64,000 nt of DNA, from NCBI RefSeq assembly GCF_014652535.1, contig NZ_BMYZ01000001.1, forward strand, positions 434,001 through 498,000, read 5' to 3'. A program made the position numbers and the translations under genes. The DNA comes from Cellvibrio zantedeschiae. Its GTDB lineage: Bacteria; Pseudomonadota; Gammaproteobacteria; Pseudomonadales; Cellvibrionaceae. The first letter of the stretch is position 1. Each line of letters starts with the position of its first letter. The notes beneath the pieces are model-generated. The model had not been told where the DNA came from and did not search any database. It worked only from the letters and a program-made list of their open reading frames with translations. Below are positions 27,901-38,096 of this stretch, piece by piece.

Positions 27901-28481
27901 TAGCCGAGCTCAAACCTGATAAATACGAAGCGCGTGGTGAGAAAAAAGGCGACGAAAAGCCGCGTCAGTCAGTAGCAGGCTTGGTGGTCGCCCAGCGCAC
28001 TATGAAAACCAAGCGCGGCGATACCATGGCTTTTGTGACCCTGGATGATCGTACCGGCCGAATCGAAATCGCTGTGTTTGCTGATACCTATATTCAATGC
28101 CGTGATGTGCTGCTAAAAGATGGCCTTCTAGTGATTGCGGGCCAAGTCAGTATCGACGACTTTAGCGGTATGTTAAAGATGCGTGCCATGACCATTCGCC
28201 CGCTTGCAGAGCTGCGTGAGGAACGAGCCAGGGAGTTGTGTCTGGAACTGGAATCGGGCACCTTGCCCGCTAATTTTATTCGTCAAATATCTGAAATTCT
28301 GGAACCCTATCGAGGTACAAAAACTCACGCTGCTCGCTGCCCCTTGGTCGTTGATTTTCGTCGCAGCAACGCCCGGGCGCAATTGAAATTAGGGGGCGAT
28401 TGGAATATCCGCCCGGAAGATGAACTGCTCCAATCCTTAAGAGATGCTTACGGTAGCGCGAAAGTTAGGTTAATTTATTAA
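24915..28481 (+). CDS. dnaE: DNA polymerase III subunit alpha
   Basis: DnaE is the replicative polymerase. The 1188 residues contain an N-terminal PHP domain ([15 protein letters not shown]), the C-family polymerase core with [16 protein letters not shown] and [13 protein letters not shown] (catalytic Asp pair), QESRGMKDL-like [14 protein letters not shown], the DNA-binding HhH region ([10 protein letters not shown]-like [20 protein letters not shown]), and an OB-fold (about residues 1000-1075, [20 protein letters not shown]). It is about 30 residues longer than the E. coli protein, within the family range. It keeps its usual place between rnhB and accA. Confidence 0.98.
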   Translation: MTANFVHLRLHTEFSLVDSLVRIKKLVKRVAELDMPACGISDQCNFYGLIKFYKAAQGAGIKPIIGSDFWMASSDSEGKPTIVTLLAMNNTGYKNIIELISRAWRQGQQQGVAYVQREWISEFSEGCIALSGGKFGDVGMCLLAGRAEQAQELLQAWMRDFPNRFYLELQRTGRENDESYLHSAVALAETLQCPVVATNDVRFINRDEFEVHEARVCISEGRTLDDPRRERRYSEQQYLRSAEEMSELFSDIPEALENTLEIAKRCTVNIQMGKYFLPEYPVPEGMTEGDFFRKISQDGLEKRLERILDKSAPDYAERRKIYDDRLKFELDIIIQMGFPGYFLIVMDFIQWAKDHDIPVGPGRGSGAGSLVAYVLLITDLDPLQYDLLFERFLNPERVSMPDFDIDFCMDGRDRVISYVADNYGRDAVSQIITFGTMAAKAVVRDVARVQGKSYGLADKLSKMIPPTPGMTLAQALEEEPQLKEFLAGDADGQEIWEMAVQLEGLTRNVGKHAGGVVIAPTKLTDFAPLFSDESGGGLVTQFDKNDVEEAGLVKFDFLGLRTLTIIDWARIMIDKQRARLGEEPLDISAIPLDDAATFSLLKRAETTAVFQLESRGMKDLIKRLQPDNIEDLIALVALFRPGPLESGMVDDFINRKHGRAQVAYPDAKFQHHTLKPVLEPTYGVIVYQEQVMQIAQVLAGYTLGGADMLRRAMGKKKPEEMAKQRSVFEEGAKSMGVDPDLAIKIFDLVEKFAGYGFNKSHSAAYALVSYQTAWLKAHYPAHFMAATMSSDMDKTDKVVTFIEECRHMKLKLLPPDVNSGEFHFTVDEKGNIIYGLGAIKGLGEGPVESIIAARAQGGPFKDLFDFCSRVDPRKVNKRALEAIIRSGAADNLGPTVGTPQYNLDHDRAVMFASMSEAVKTAEQAAANTNAGMMDLFGEVMASDSSNADVYSDFRRVRTWTMKERLHAEKETLGLYLTGHPIDEYESELPHLVSSRIAELKPDKYEARGEKKGDEKPRQSVAGLVVAQRTMKTKRGDTMAFVTLDDRTGRIEIAVFADTYIQCRDVLLKDGLLVIAGQVSIDDFSGMLKMRAMTIRPLAELREERARELCLELESGTLPANFIRQISEILEPYRGTKTHAARCPLVVDFRRSNARAQLKLGGDWNIRPEDELLQSLRDAYGSAKVRLIY

Positions 28482-28744
28482 TCTTCAGATATTTTTACAA
28501 AAAAATGCGTTTTAAAGTACCTGCAAACCATCGTGCGAATTTCGTCCAACGCCAAGCTAAAGCGAGCTTGAGTTTGGTTGATTTTGTGGGAAAAAGCATG
28601 AAAAGGTCGACTAAATGTGCCATTTCGCGTAAGGTAGCGACCCAAATAATGTGCCGATAGGCTTGGGTTCCATACTCACCTAACGAATACACTTCATGTT
28701 TTTTCGTGGTAGCGCACTACCCACATATAGAGCCAATAACTGCT
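28482..28744. other. dnaE-accA intergenic region
   Basis: 263 nt with a short hairpin CAAGCT-AAAGCG-AGCTTG. An antisense open frame of 65 codons is present but reads as low-plausibility protein. The accA promoter is expected here, but I cannot place it firmly. Confidence 0.4.
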
Positions 28745-29695
28745 ATGAATCTGAATTATCTGGATTTTGAACAGCCCATCGCCGAACTTGAAGGCAAGAT
28801 TGAAGAATTACAGCTTGTTGGCAACTCAAGCGATATCAATATCGCGGACGAAATTGCCAAGTTGCGTCAAAAGAGCAGTAAGCTCACTGAAAGCATTTAC
28901 TCGAAGCTCACCGCATGGGACATCGTAAAGATTGCCCGTCATCCACAGCGCCCTTATACCTCAGATTACATCCCACTCCTGTTTACCGATTTTGATGAGT
29001 TGCATGGCGACCGTCATTTTGGTGATGACAAAGCCATTATCGGCGGTGTGGGTCGTTTGGATGGAAAACCTGTGATGGTGATCGGCGAGGAAAAAGGCCG
29101 CACTGTCCATGAAAAAGTCATGCGCAATTTCGGTATGCCTAAACCAGAAGGTTATCGCAAAGCTCTGCGTTTAATGGAAATGGCTGAGCGTTTTAAAATG
29201 CCGGTAATTACCTTAATTGATACCCCCGGTGCCTATCCTGGTATCGACTCGGAAGAACGCGGAATTTCAGAATCTATTGCGCAAAACCTTGCCGTTATGT
29301 CGCGTTTGCGCACGCCAATCATTTGCACAGTAATTGGTGAAGGTTCATCAGGTGGTGCGCTGGCAATTGGTGTGGGCGATCAGCTCAACATGTTGCAATA
29401 TTCAACTTACTTTGTAATTTCTCCCGAAGGTTGCGCCAATATTATTTGGAAAACCGTTGCTAAAGCGCCCGATGCAGCACAAGCCATGGGTGTGACTTCA
29501 AAAGTCTTGCAAGACTTGGGCATTGTGGACGAAACCATTCCTGAACCTTTGGGCGGTGCCCACCGCGATCTGGATGCTATGGCACGCAAGCTACAAGAGC
29601 GCTTGATTGTGCAGGTGGACAAGCTCAGCAAAGAACCATTGGAATCCTTGTTGGAACGCCGTTACCAACGCCTGATGAGTTACGGTAACCCGTAA
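28745..29695 (+). CDS. accA: Acetyl-CoA carboxylase carboxyltransferase subunit alpha
   Basis: AccA with AccD transfers the carboxyl group from biotin to acetyl-CoA to make malonyl-CoA. I choose the ATG at 28745 ([20 protein letters not shown]), giving 316 residues like other family members; an in-frame GTG at 28706 is less likely. Motifs are [65 protein letters not shown], and [20 protein letters not shown] with the oxyanion glycines. It follows dnaE and is closed by a terminator. Confidence 0.98.
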   Translation: MNLNYLDFEQPIAELEGKIEELQLVGNSSDINIADEIAKLRQKSSKLTESIYSKLTAWDIVKIARHPQRPYTSDYIPLLFTDFDELHGDRHFGDDKAIIGGVGRLDGKPVMVIGEEKGRTVHEKVMRNFGMPKPEGYRKALRLMEMAERFKMPVITLIDTPGAYPGIDSEERGISESIAQNLAVMSRLRTPIICTVIGEGSSGGALAIGVGDQLNMLQYSTYFVISPEGCANIIWKTVAKAPDAAQAMGVTSKVLQDLGIVDETIPEPLGGAHRDLDAMARKLQERLIVQVDKLSKEPLESLLERRYQRLMSYGNP

Positions 29696-29710
29696 AATTA
29701 AAAAATTAAG

Positions 29711-29743
29711 AAAGCCGCTGGTGGAAATCAGCGGCTTTTTTGT
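29711..29743 (+). terminator. Terminator after accA
   Basis: AAAGCCGCTG pairs with CAGCGGCTTT around an 8-nt loop and is followed by a T run. It ends the 6-29.7 kb cluster. Confidence 0.92.
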
Positions 29744-29788
29744 TTGATAGTGTGTACATGGTCTTATCAAGAAGGAGTTAATGATTTG

Positions 29789-32446
29789 ATGAAAATTTCC
29801 CCGTTGTTCTTGTGCGCGTTTTTAATAATAGTAACCGCCGCGTGCAATCTCACCCCCTCAGCTAATAAAAATCTTGAACGCAAGCTCGAACCCTATTTAG
29901 AACAAACTTATGCGGCTCAGCGCAAGCAGCAAATCAGTGACGTTAATTATCAGCTGCATATTGAATTGGATGAAGCATCAACATCATTTAACGGCAACAT
30001 CAATATAGATTTCACATTGGCAAAAAATAACAAAATGCCAGTAACGGTTGATTTTGATGGAGGAGAAGTTTTATCCGTAGAGCTGAATGGCAAATCCGTT
30101 CAATGGAAACATGAAAAGTGGTTTATCACTTTTGCTCCTGAGTTATTTGCAGCAGGAAAAAATAATTTACGCATTAGCTACAGCCATCCGTTTGCGACAG
30201 CGGGTGATGGTTTGCATCGTTACAAAGATCAACAAACGGGTAACGTTTATCTCTACAGTAATTTTGAACCCTATAACGCGCATAAAATGTTTCCGCATTT
30301 TGATCAGCCAGATATTAAAGCCAGCTACTTGCTCGATGTAATTGCCCCTAAAAAGTGGCAAGTTATTTCTGCTACTCGCGAAACTAAAATCGATTCGCTT
30401 GGGGACAAGCAACATTGGTCGTTTCCCAAAACACCAATTATGTCGTCCTATGTATTTTCACTGCACGCAGGCAATTATGCTGTGTGGGAGGATAAGGCGG
30501 GTGATATTCCGCTGCGCTTATTTGCTCGTCAGGAATTGGCGCAATTTGTAAATTACAAAGAATGGTTTTTGTTTACACAACAGTCTTTTGCATTTTATAA
30601 CCAATACTTTAATTATCCCTATCCCTTTGTTAAATACGACCAATTGGCGGTGCCCGATTTTAATAGCGGTGCTATGGAAAATATTGGCGCGGTAACTTTC
30701 AACGAAGCTTACATAAGCAGAGGCCAAAAAACCTATTTGCAGCGTATGCGTCACGGCAATGTTATTTCACATGAAATGGCACATATGTGGTTTGGCGATT
30801 TAGTCACTATGGATTGGTGGAACGGGCTTTGGCTCAATGAGAGCTTTGCAACCTACATGGCTACTTTACAGCAGGCGAATAATTCTGAATTTAAAAACGA
30901 TGCATGGGACGTGTTTTATGCCGATATGAAGCAGTGGGCCTATACCACAGACCAGCAAGTAACGACTCATGCAATTGAATTACCCGTTGCTAATACGCTA
31001 GTCGCCTTCACAAACTTTGATGGCATCACCTATGGCAAGGGCGCATCTGTTCTTAAACAATTGGCTGTATATGTGGGCGAAGAAAATTTCAGGCTAGGTG
31101 TTGCAAGTTATTTAAAAAAATATGCCTACGCTAACACTACATTGAAAAATTTTATGGATGAAGTTGCTGCACCTGCCAAACAGAATTTATCCGGCTGGTC
31201 GCAGGAGTGGTTGTATAAAGCCGGTCTCAATACCATTTCTGTTGATTTCAATTGCACTGCCGAAGACGGACAGGCAAAGGTAAAAAATCTTACGATTTTG
31301 CAAACCGCTCCTAAAGCAAACCCTGAGTTACGCAGCCAGCGTGTGCAAATAGGTTTGTATGATTTGCGCAATGAAAAATTGGTGTCGTCTGCGGTATTGC
31401 CTATTACTTACCATGGCGAAAAGACCAAAGTTCGTGCTGCAGAAGGTTTGAACTGCCCGGACTTTGTTTATCCCAATATTGCGGATTGGGGCTATGTAAA
31501 AGTTAATTTGGATAGCAAATCGCGCCACAACCTTGAGCAACATATTCACGAATTTGATATAAGCTTACGCAAAATGTTGTGGCAGAACTTATGGGATGAT
31601 GTTGAAGATACAAAAATTCCTCTTACCAATTACCTGGCATTTGCGCAAAAAAATATTGGTGCGGAACCTGATTTTCAATTGGTCGGCAGTATTCTAGGAA
31701 AACTCCAAACGGCCGCGTATTACTTTTGGTTGGCGGATCAGGTTGGTCAGGATCATAAAGCCGATTTAGTCGCTTTGGAAAAAATTGCGCAGCAACAACT
31801 TGAGCGCGCAGGTGAGGCCTCCAATTTTCAACGAGTTGCTTTTGACGCTTACGTCGCCTTGTTGCACACACCTGCGGGTTTGGAGGTCGCCCGTGACTAT
31901 TTATTCAATAAAGATTTACCCAAAGGTTTTGTGGTGGATCAAGATCGTCGGTGGGCTTTGCTGCGTAAACTTAATCAATATCAATTTAAAGATTACCGTG
32001 AATTAACCGCAGCTGAGCAGCAAAAAGATAAGACCGATGTGGGTCAGCAAATGGCGGTGGTATCTGAGGTGATTCGTCCAGATGTTGCGGTAAAAGAAAA
32101 ATGGTTTGCTGAACTTTTATCTGCCGATACAAAATACAAATTTGCAACGCAAAGATTAATGATGCGAGCTATGTTCCCTGCATCACAATTAAAGCTGCGT
32201 GAAGGATTTGAAGATCGAATCGTACAAGCTATTCCGCAAGTACAATCACGCAATAACGAGCGCTTTTTATCGGGTTATGCTGAACTTGTTAGCCCTCACG
32301 CGTGCACCAGCGCTAGCGTGCAACGTTTGACTGCAATCCGAGATCAATACGCCAATACGAATCCTGCGCTTGAAAAAGTATTGGCAACCAGCGTGCAGGA
32401 AGAACAGCGTTGCGTGGATATGATTGAGCTGATGAAGAAAAAATAA
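29789..32446 (+). CDS. Lipoprotein M1-family aminopeptidase
   Basis: A gluzincin aminopeptidase that releases N-terminal amino acids from peptides. From the ATG at 29789 the product has 885 residues, beginning with a lipoprotein signal (MKISPLFLCAFLIIVTAAC, lipobox VTAAC), so it should sit on the periplasmic face of a membrane rather than in the cytosol like E. coli PepN. An upstream AAGGAG lies 11 nt away. The exopeptidase motif GAMEN, the zinc motif HEMAH with the third ligand in NESFATYM, and the C-terminal ERAP1-like helical domain are visible. It is a single-gene unit between two terminators and may scavenge peptides in the periplasm. Confidence 0.93.
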   Translation: MKISPLFLCAFLIIVTAACNLTPSANKNLERKLEPYLEQTYAAQRKQQISDVNYQLHIELDEASTSFNGNINIDFTLAKNNKMPVTVDFDGGEVLSVELNGKSVQWKHEKWFITFAPELFAAGKNNLRISYSHPFATAGDGLHRYKDQQTGNVYLYSNFEPYNAHKMFPHFDQPDIKASYLLDVIAPKKWQVISATRETKIDSLGDKQHWSFPKTPIMSSYVFSLHAGNYAVWEDKAGDIPLRLFARQELAQFVNYKEWFLFTQQSFAFYNQYFNYPYPFVKYDQLAVPDFNSGAMENIGAVTFNEAYISRGQKTYLQRMRHGNVISHEMAHMWFGDLVTMDWWNGLWLNESFATYMATLQQANNSEFKNDAWDVFYADMKQWAYTTDQQVTTHAIELPVANTLVAFTNFDGITYGKGASVLKQLAVYVGEENFRLGVASYLKKYAYANTTLKNFMDEVAAPAKQNLSGWSQEWLYKAGLNTISVDFNCTAEDGQAKVKNLTILQTAPKANPELRSQRVQIGLYDLRNEKLVSSAVLPITYHGEKTKVRAAEGLNCPDFVYPNIADWGYVKVNLDSKSRHNLEQHIHEFDISLRKMLWQNLWDDVEDTKIPLTNYLAFAQKNIGAEPDFQLVGSILGKLQTAAYYFWLADQVGQDHKADLVALEKIAQQQLERAGEASNFQRVAFDAYVALLHTPAGLEVARDYLFNKDLPKGFVVDQDRRWALLRKLNQYQFKDYRELTAAEQQKDKTDVGQQMAVVSEVIRPDVAVKEKWFAELLSADTKYKFATQRLMMRAMFPASQLKLREGFEDRIVQAIPQVQSRNNERFLSGYAELVSPHACTSASVQRLTAIRDQYANTNPALEKVLATSVQEEQRCVDMIELMKKK

Positions 32447-32471
32447 TTTCGTGTTAGTTAAACCGTTTATG

Positions 32472-32503
32472 AAAAAAGCCGGCTGATTATGTCGGCTTTT
32501 TTA
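32472..32503. terminator. Bidirectional terminator between the M1 peptidase and the esterase
   Basis: AAAAAAGCCG pairs with CGGCTTTTTT around an 11-nt loop. It lies between convergent genes and can serve both. Confidence 0.88.
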
Positions 32504-32539
32504 TTCCGTTAAGAAACTCAACACTAAAGTTGCGAATAT

Positions 32540-33547
32540 TTAGTAAGGATCGCTTAGCTTATGCTTTTTGAAGAATGCCCATATGACTTCATAAGCGTTG
32601 ATATCCTGATTGGCAGAACTCTCAATTCCGGGCACGGCATGTGCACCATTGATAATTCGGTAATCATCTATATCACCCGCGATGCTGGTGCCGCGATACT
32701 CATATTTGGTTACAGAGCTGCCGTCATATTTACCTATATCAGGTAAGTGGGTAATAACGGGTTCGCGAGCCGTTTTGTTATTATTAATAAAGATTTCCCG
32801 GATGTCTCCCCACGCGGAGTACCAATCCCCGCCCATAATATTGACTATTTTGTCTGCTGTGCCGTTAATATTACAGATTGGCATGGGTTTATTGAATGTG
32901 TATTTAGGTAAACGAGATGTCATTATCGAGCCGGAAATAGGTGCTACAGCAGCAATTCTATCTTGCAAAAGTTGCGCAGTATAAAAAGCCATGTGGCCAC
33001 CGCTGGACATGCCCGTTACGTAAACTCTATCAATATCTATGTCTTGTTGCTTTTCAATTAAGTCCAAAATTGCTTGAACAAAATAGGCGTCATCCCTACC
33101 CACATTCCAACCAACATTCCAGTAGGTATAGCTATTCATTTGATCGCTGACCGCCTGGGGCTTGAGCAGAAAAAATTTTTCTTTTCTAGCGAGAGAAACC
33201 CAGGCATCCCAAGGAAAAACCGGCGCTACTGTACCGCCTGCGCCATGGAAATCTATAACCAGGGGTAATTTTTTTAATTCAGGATTGCTGGGGCGGAAAA
33301 AAGAGAACTCGCGATTCAATCCCTGCACACGGATTTTATAACTGCCTATGTTTTCCTCAGCGTTTGAACCTTCAATTTTGACTTCCGACGGATAAATTTC
33401 CGGGTTAGAGGAGCCGCTAGTATTGCCCGTAGATGTGTCGGTAGTGGAGCTTGAATTGCCGGAGCCGCCACATCCGCTAAACAAAAGCACACTGGTGATG
33501 ATTGCAAAAAAAATGTTAAACGGATTATTAATGTTATTAGTTGCCAT
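32540..33547 (-). CDS. Lipoprotein esterase of the PHB-depolymerase/LpqC (CE1-like) family
   Basis: A secreted alpha/beta hydrolase of 335 residues. The lipobox LLFSGC in the N-terminal signal indicates membrane anchoring, and a Ser/Thr/Gly-rich linker follows (about residues 28-50). The fold signatures are LPLVIDFHGAGGT (oxyanion region), the nucleophile elbow VYVTGMSSGGHMAFY with Ser in GxSxG, GTADKIVNIMGG with a candidate acid, and GAHAVPG with the catalytic His. The family includes feruloyl and acetylxylan esterases and PHB depolymerases. In a polysaccharide degrader a plant cell-wall ester is a likely substrate, which is inference. It is convergent with the M1 peptidase. Confidence 0.85.
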   Translation of the reverse strand: MATNNINNPFNIFFAIITSVLLFSGCGGSGNSSSTTDTSTGNTSGSSNPEIYPSEVKIEGSNAEENIGSYKIRVQGLNREFSFFRPSNPELKKLPLVIDFHGAGGTVAPVFPWDAWVSLARKEKFFLLKPQAVSDQMNSYTYWNVGWNVGRDDAYFVQAILDLIEKQQDIDIDRVYVTGMSSGGHMAFYTAQLLQDRIAAVAPISGSIMTSRLPKYTFNKPMPICNINGTADKIVNIMGGDWYSAWGDIREIFINNNKTAREPVITHLPDIGKYDGSSVTKYEYRGTSIAGDIDDYRIINGAHAVPGIESSANQDINAYEVIWAFFKKHKLSDPY

Positions 33548-33679
33548 GGATCATCCTTATTTATTGTCATTTTGATTCAATAGTGCAGTTGATACGCGCG
33601 TGAACAGAATCATATCGTGATCACGAGCGCATTTTACGAGCGTTACAGAGATAACACTCTCTTTATGTCAGGATTAGCA

Positions 33680-36121
33680 TCAGCGTTTGCTTTTGGGTGC
33701 GGAAAAGTTTCTTGTTGTACTTTTGTTGTTAGTTTTTGGCTTTGTTTCAGCATTAAATTTTTTCGCGCTTTCAAATTTATCGCCAAAAGCTTTTGCGGCT
33801 GGTTTTTTGGCGACAGTTTTTTGAGCGCTGGCTACTGCAGCTTTCGCGCGCGGGTTAGCTGCTGCTTGCGCACGGGCATTAGGCGCGGGGTTTCTCGCTG
33901 TGGGTTTGGCGTTGCGGTTATCGCGTGCTTGTTTTGGATCTTCCGCTGGAATTAGTGCAGATGCTGCCGATCCAATTAAATGACCTTTGCGCATTTTGGT
34001 TAAAGCTTCGCGAATGACTGGCCAGCCAGCAGGATCGTGGTAGCGCAATAAAGCTTTATGTAAACGACGTTGTTCCAGTCCGCGCGGGATAGTAATTTTG
34101 CCACTTTTGTAAGTTAGCTTTTTAAGTGGGTTTCGTTCGCTCACATACATTGCCGTTGCTAGCGACATGGGCGATGGATAAAAGGTTTGCACCTGGTCCA
34201 CTTCAAAATTATTTTTCTTAAGCCACAGCGCCATGTTCACCATGTCTTCGTCTTTGGTACCTGGGTGTGCTGCGATAAAGTAGGGAATCAAATATTGTTT
34301 CTTGCCTGCCTCGCGCGAGAACTTTTCAAACATTTTTTTGAAATCGTAATAGCTGGTCATCTTCGGCTTCATCATTTGCTCAAGCACACCGTCTTCGGTG
34401 TGTTCAGGAGCAATTTTTAAATAGCCGCCAACGTGGTGGGTAACCAATTCTTTTACGTATTCAGGGTCGCGAATCGCCAAGTCATAGCGTAAGCCAGATG
34501 CAATAGAAACTCGATTCACGCCTTTGATTTTGCGCGCAGCGCGATAAAGCGCGGTGGTGTGTTTGTGGTCTGTCGTTAAATTTTTACAAATAGTGGGATA
34601 AACACAAGATAAGCGACGGCATTTGGATAGAGTCGGCATATCTTTACAAGTGAGGCGATACATATTCGCCGTGGGGCCACCGAGATCAGAAATATGGCCG
34701 GTAAAGCCGGGCACTTTTTCGCGGATATCTTCAATTTCTTTCAAGATAGATTCTTGCGAGCGGCTTTGAATAATACGACCTTCGTGTTCGGTGATTGAAC
34801 AGAAAGTACAGCCACCAAAACAGCCGCGCATAATATTCACGGAAGTTTTAATCATGTCATACGCAGGAATTTTTTCTTTGCCATAACTGGGGTGCGGTAC
34901 GCGCGCATAGGGCAAATCAAATACGCCATCCAATTCATCTGTTTCTAAAGGAATTGGCGGTGGGTTTACCCAAATTTCGCGGTTGCCGTGTTTTTGCACC
35001 AGCGGGCGCGCATTGTAGGGATTTGCTTCCTGATGCAAAACACGCGATGCATGCGCATATAAAATCGGATCGTTGCGCACTTTTTCAAACGCGGGTAAGC
35101 GCACATAAACATTATCGTTTCCTGCCAGATCACTACGATTTTGCAAGGGCATTGGAATAATGCGAATCGCTTGCTCTGCATCTGGCTCTACAGCTTTCGC
35201 AGAAACATCCCCTTGTGCAGGGCAACCAATTGTCTGTAATTGCTCAGAAGGATTTAGAGCGGCAATTTGCGCTTCCATTTTTTCCGGGTCGAGTTGGCGC
35301 AAACCAATCTGCGAATTGTTTACATCGGAATTCGCAACGTCCACAACTGATTTTGGATCGTGTTGATACTCATAAGGATTGGGAAGTTTGTCGATATGAC
35401 TCGGCCAATCGATACGCGTGGAATCAATTTCTGTCCAGCCTGCTGGCAAATCTTTGCGCACAATGGCAGTGCCGCGCAGGTTGGTGAGTTCGTGAATTTT
35501 TTTGCCTTGCGCGAGTGCGTGAGCAATATCGGCAATCGCGCGTTCAGCGTTACCGTATAAAAGAATATCGGCCGTGGCATCGATCAGCACCGAACGGCGA
35601 ACTTCGTTGCTCCAATAATCGTACTGGGCGATGCGACGCAAGCTGGCTTCGATTCCGCCGAGCACAATTGGCACATCTTTGTAGGCCTCTTTGCAGCGCT
35701 GGCTATACACGGTCACGCAGCGATCCGGGCGTTTTCCGCCTACACCGCCGGGTGTGTAGGCGTCGTCGGAGCGCATGCGTAAATCGGCGGTGTAGCGGTT
35801 GATCATGGAGTCCATGTTGCCCGCGCTTACGCCAAAGAAGAGATTGGGTTTACCGAGTGCTTTGAAAGGTTCGGCGCTTTTCCAATCGGGCTGGGCGATG
35901 ATCCCTACACGAAAACCTTGCGATTCTAAAAAGCGCCCGATGACGGCCATACCAAAGCTCGGGTGATCCACATATGCATCGCCACACACGATGATGATGT
36001 CGCAAGAATCCCAACCAAGCTTGTCCATCTCAGCGCGGCTCATGGGCAGGAATGGCGCGGGGCCATAGCATTCGGCCCAATAACGTGGGTGGTCAAAGAG
36101 GTTGATTGCGTCGGTATTCAT
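33680..36121 (-). CDS. YgiQ-family radical SAM protein
   Basis: An UPF0313/YgiQ protein of 813 residues. The iron-sulfur motif CFGGCTFC in [20 protein letters not shown] near residue 430 has the CxxxCxxC spacing that binds the 4Fe-4S cluster and S-adenosylmethionine. The N-terminal half ([20 protein letters not shown]) resembles a B12-binding or Rossmann-like region. The last 80 residues form a Lys/Ala/Pro/Asn-rich tail (for example [20 protein letters not shown]) that looks disordered and could bind RNA. The exact reaction of YgiQ proteins is not established. It starts 100 nt from the histidine kinase stop. Confidence 0.9.
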   Translation of the reverse strand: MNTDAINLFDHPRYWAECYGPAPFLPMSRAEMDKLGWDSCDIIIVCGDAYVDHPSFGMAVIGRFLESQGFRVGIIAQPDWKSAEPFKALGKPNLFFGVSAGNMDSMINRYTADLRMRSDDAYTPGGVGGKRPDRCVTVYSQRCKEAYKDVPIVLGGIEASLRRIAQYDYWSNEVRRSVLIDATADILLYGNAERAIADIAHALAQGKKIHELTNLRGTAIVRKDLPAGWTEIDSTRIDWPSHIDKLPNPYEYQHDPKSVVDVANSDVNNSQIGLRQLDPEKMEAQIAALNPSEQLQTIGCPAQGDVSAKAVEPDAEQAIRIIPMPLQNRSDLAGNDNVYVRLPAFEKVRNDPILYAHASRVLHQEANPYNARPLVQKHGNREIWVNPPPIPLETDELDGVFDLPYARVPHPSYGKEKIPAYDMIKTSVNIMRGCFGGCTFCSITEHEGRIIQSRSQESILKEIEDIREKVPGFTGHISDLGGPTANMYRLTCKDMPTLSKCRRLSCVYPTICKNLTTDHKHTTALYRAARKIKGVNRVSIASGLRYDLAIRDPEYVKELVTHHVGGYLKIAPEHTEDGVLEQMMKPKMTSYYDFKKMFEKFSREAGKKQYLIPYFIAAHPGTKDEDMVNMALWLKKNNFEVDQVQTFYPSPMSLATAMYVSERNPLKKLTYKSGKITIPRGLEQRRLHKALLRYHDPAGWPVIREALTKMRKGHLIGSAASALIPAEDPKQARDNRNAKPTARNPAPNARAQAAANPRAKAAVASAQKTVAKKPAAKAFGDKFESAKKFNAETKPKTNNKSTTRNFSAPKSKR

Positions 36122-36220
36122 AGTTTTGGCACTAAAGGGCAGAAGGGCACTGCAAGGTGGCGGTTTACTGGGTGCTATTGTCCCAGAAACAGGGTTGTGA
36201 ATACAGCGTAGTTTTGGAGT

Positions 36221-38071
36221 CTAAGGTGAATTAGCAAGGGGTAAGCTAAACCAAAAGCAGGTTCCCACGCCAAGCTCGCTTTCAAAACCAATATTGCCGC
36301 CCATTTTTTCGATCAGGGTTTTACTGATTTTTAAACCTAACCCGGTACCGCCTTGCTTGCGGGTATCGGAACTGTCGGCTTGCGCGAAGGCGCTGAAAAT
36401 ACGGGCGCGAAATTCAATAGGGATTCCGGCACCGTGGTCTCGCACAGAAACTTTGGCTTTGTTATCGGCGATGCTCAATGAAATTTCCACGGCGCGATCT
36501 GGCGGCGAGAATTTGGCTGCATTGGAAAACAAGTTGCTCATGACTTGCATAAGCCGGTCGGCATCGGCGATTACCTTAATGCCTGAGGGATGATCACATA
36601 ATTCAAAGCGAGTGTTGTAAGTGTGTGCATAGGCACTGTTGGATTCAATCGCGAGCTCAACCAGCGAGGCTAAATTTATATAATCCATATTCAAACTCAT
36701 TTTACCTGCCATGAGTTTTTCCATATCGAGAATATCGTTGACGAGTGCAACTAAACGCTGGCTATTTTTATGAGCGATTTTTATAAGCTTTAAGGGTTCA
36801 TCAGCAATGGGGCCTGCCATTCCAGCATCCAGCAAACCGAGTGCACCGCGAATGGATGTAATAGGCGTACGCAATTCGTGGCTCACCACAGAAACAAATT
36901 CAGATTGCACCTGAGCTATGCGACGGCGTTCAGTAACATCGTTGAGCGTTCCGGTAAAGGCGAGCGTGTTGGTGTCTTCATCAATTTCGCTTTGCAAGGT
37001 TAACTCGAGCCAGCAGTATTTTTCAGTTTTGCTATTGAAACGTAGTTCGCCTTTGTAGGTATCAATTGTTTTATCGCACAGGTTTTTAAAAATCGAAACC
37101 GCTTGGTCAAAATCGTTAATATGTACGAAGTCTAAAAAATTCCGGCCAAGTGTTTCGGCAATTGTAAAATGGGTAATGGCTTCCCATGCGCTGTTAAGAA
37201 AGAGTAGCGAGCCTTCGCTATCCATTTGGAAAATAACTTCGCTCACGCTCTCAATTAAATTTCGATGCTGGCGTTCGCTGGCGATAATTTTTTCTGCCAT
37301 GTGTTTGCTGGCACTAATGTCTGTGAGAATACCGATAAATTGATAGGGTTTACCGTGGTCGTCCAAAAACGGAACTATGGTTGCGTTGACCCAATAAGGA
37401 TGGCCGCTTTTACTCTGGTTACAAATTTCACCGCGCCACACTTTTCCTGCAATGATGGTATTCCACAGAGCTTCAAAAAAATGGTGGTCATGTTCGTGGG
37501 AGTGAATAATGTTGTGATTTTTTCCAACTAGTTCGTCGCGCGCATAACCGCTGATATCGCAAAATTTATCGTTCACATAACGAATAATTCCCTGGGTATC
37601 CGTAATGCTTACAATCGCGTGTTGATCCATTGCAAAACGCTGGTTGAATAATTCAAGGCGGCGCTGTTCTTGTTGTTCAATCAGTGTTGAAAGCAGTGAA
37701 GAGAAACCTTCCAAATCATCAGCGTCGGGAATGCGGTGTACTTGTTCGCTTTGGTCTAATAATCTACTGGCGGCTTCGCGCACAGATTGCAACACGCGAT
37801 TGCGGCTCGCAATATCGCCGCGCATTTTTTGGTTAATTTCGTTGAGTTCGGAGGAGCTTTGTTCAAGGCTGCGCGAGCGCAACATTAAATCGCGGTCGCT
37901 TTGTTCGTAAGTAGAATCCACGCGCTTAAGTAACTCTTGCAAACCTTCCACAAACAAACGCAACTCTGGCGATAACTTTGCTTGTTGCAAGTTGTCCAGG
38001 TATTGCGAGAGGTCGGCTTCGGAATCAACTCCGCAAAGCCGACGCAATTGTCGTGCAAGCGTTGGGTGCAT
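36221..38071 (-). CDS. Two-PAS sensor histidine kinase
   Basis: A 616-residue hybrid-free kinase. A helical N-terminal region (about 1-150) lacks membrane segments, so it is probably cytosolic. PAS domain 1 spans about 155-275 (SITDTQGIIRYVNDKFCDIS, then GILTDIS) and PAS domain 2 about 285-395. The dimerisation helix has VVSHELRTPITSIRGALGLL near residue 405, with the phospho-accepting His. The ATPase domain shows the N box (SNLFSNAAKFSPPDRAV), G1 (DHGAGIPIEF) and G2 (GGTGLGLKISKTLIEKMGG). No receiver domain is present and no response regulator is adjacent. The upstream FIST gene is 25 nt away, so the two probably form one sensory unit. Confidence 0.93.
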   Translation of the reverse strand: MHPTLARQLRRLCGVDSEADLSQYLDNLQQAKLSPELRLFVEGLQELLKRVDSTYEQSDRDLMLRSRSLEQSSSELNEINQKMRGDIASRNRVLQSVREAASRLLDQSEQVHRIPDADDLEGFSSLLSTLIEQQEQRRLELFNQRFAMDQHAIVSITDTQGIIRYVNDKFCDISGYARDELVGKNHNIIHSHEHDHHFFEALWNTIIAGKVWRGEICNQSKSGHPYWVNATIVPFLDDHGKPYQFIGILTDISASKHMAEKIIASERQHRNLIESVSEVIFQMDSEGSLLFLNSAWEAITHFTIAETLGRNFLDFVHINDFDQAVSIFKNLCDKTIDTYKGELRFNSKTEKYCWLELTLQSEIDEDTNTLAFTGTLNDVTERRRIAQVQSEFVSVVSHELRTPITSIRGALGLLDAGMAGPIADEPLKLIKIAHKNSQRLVALVNDILDMEKLMAGKMSLNMDYINLASLVELAIESNSAYAHTYNTRFELCDHPSGIKVIADADRLMQVMSNLFSNAAKFSPPDRAVEISLSIADNKAKVSVRDHGAGIPIEFRARIFSAFAQADSSDTRKQGGTGLGLKISKTLIEKMGGNIGFESELGVGTCFWFSLPLANSP

Positions 38072-38096
38072 GGTTAATCGTCGCTCATGGGATTTG

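Noticed and set aside
28495-28692. 65-codon antisense open frame between dnaE and accA
   Set aside because: No ribosome-binding site, odd composition and no recognisable motif.
33616-33625. CGTGATCACG palindrome upstream of the esterase, considered as a CRP site
   Set aside because: A CRP site needs TGTGA-N6-TCACA; the 10-bp palindrome lacks the spacer and extra arms.
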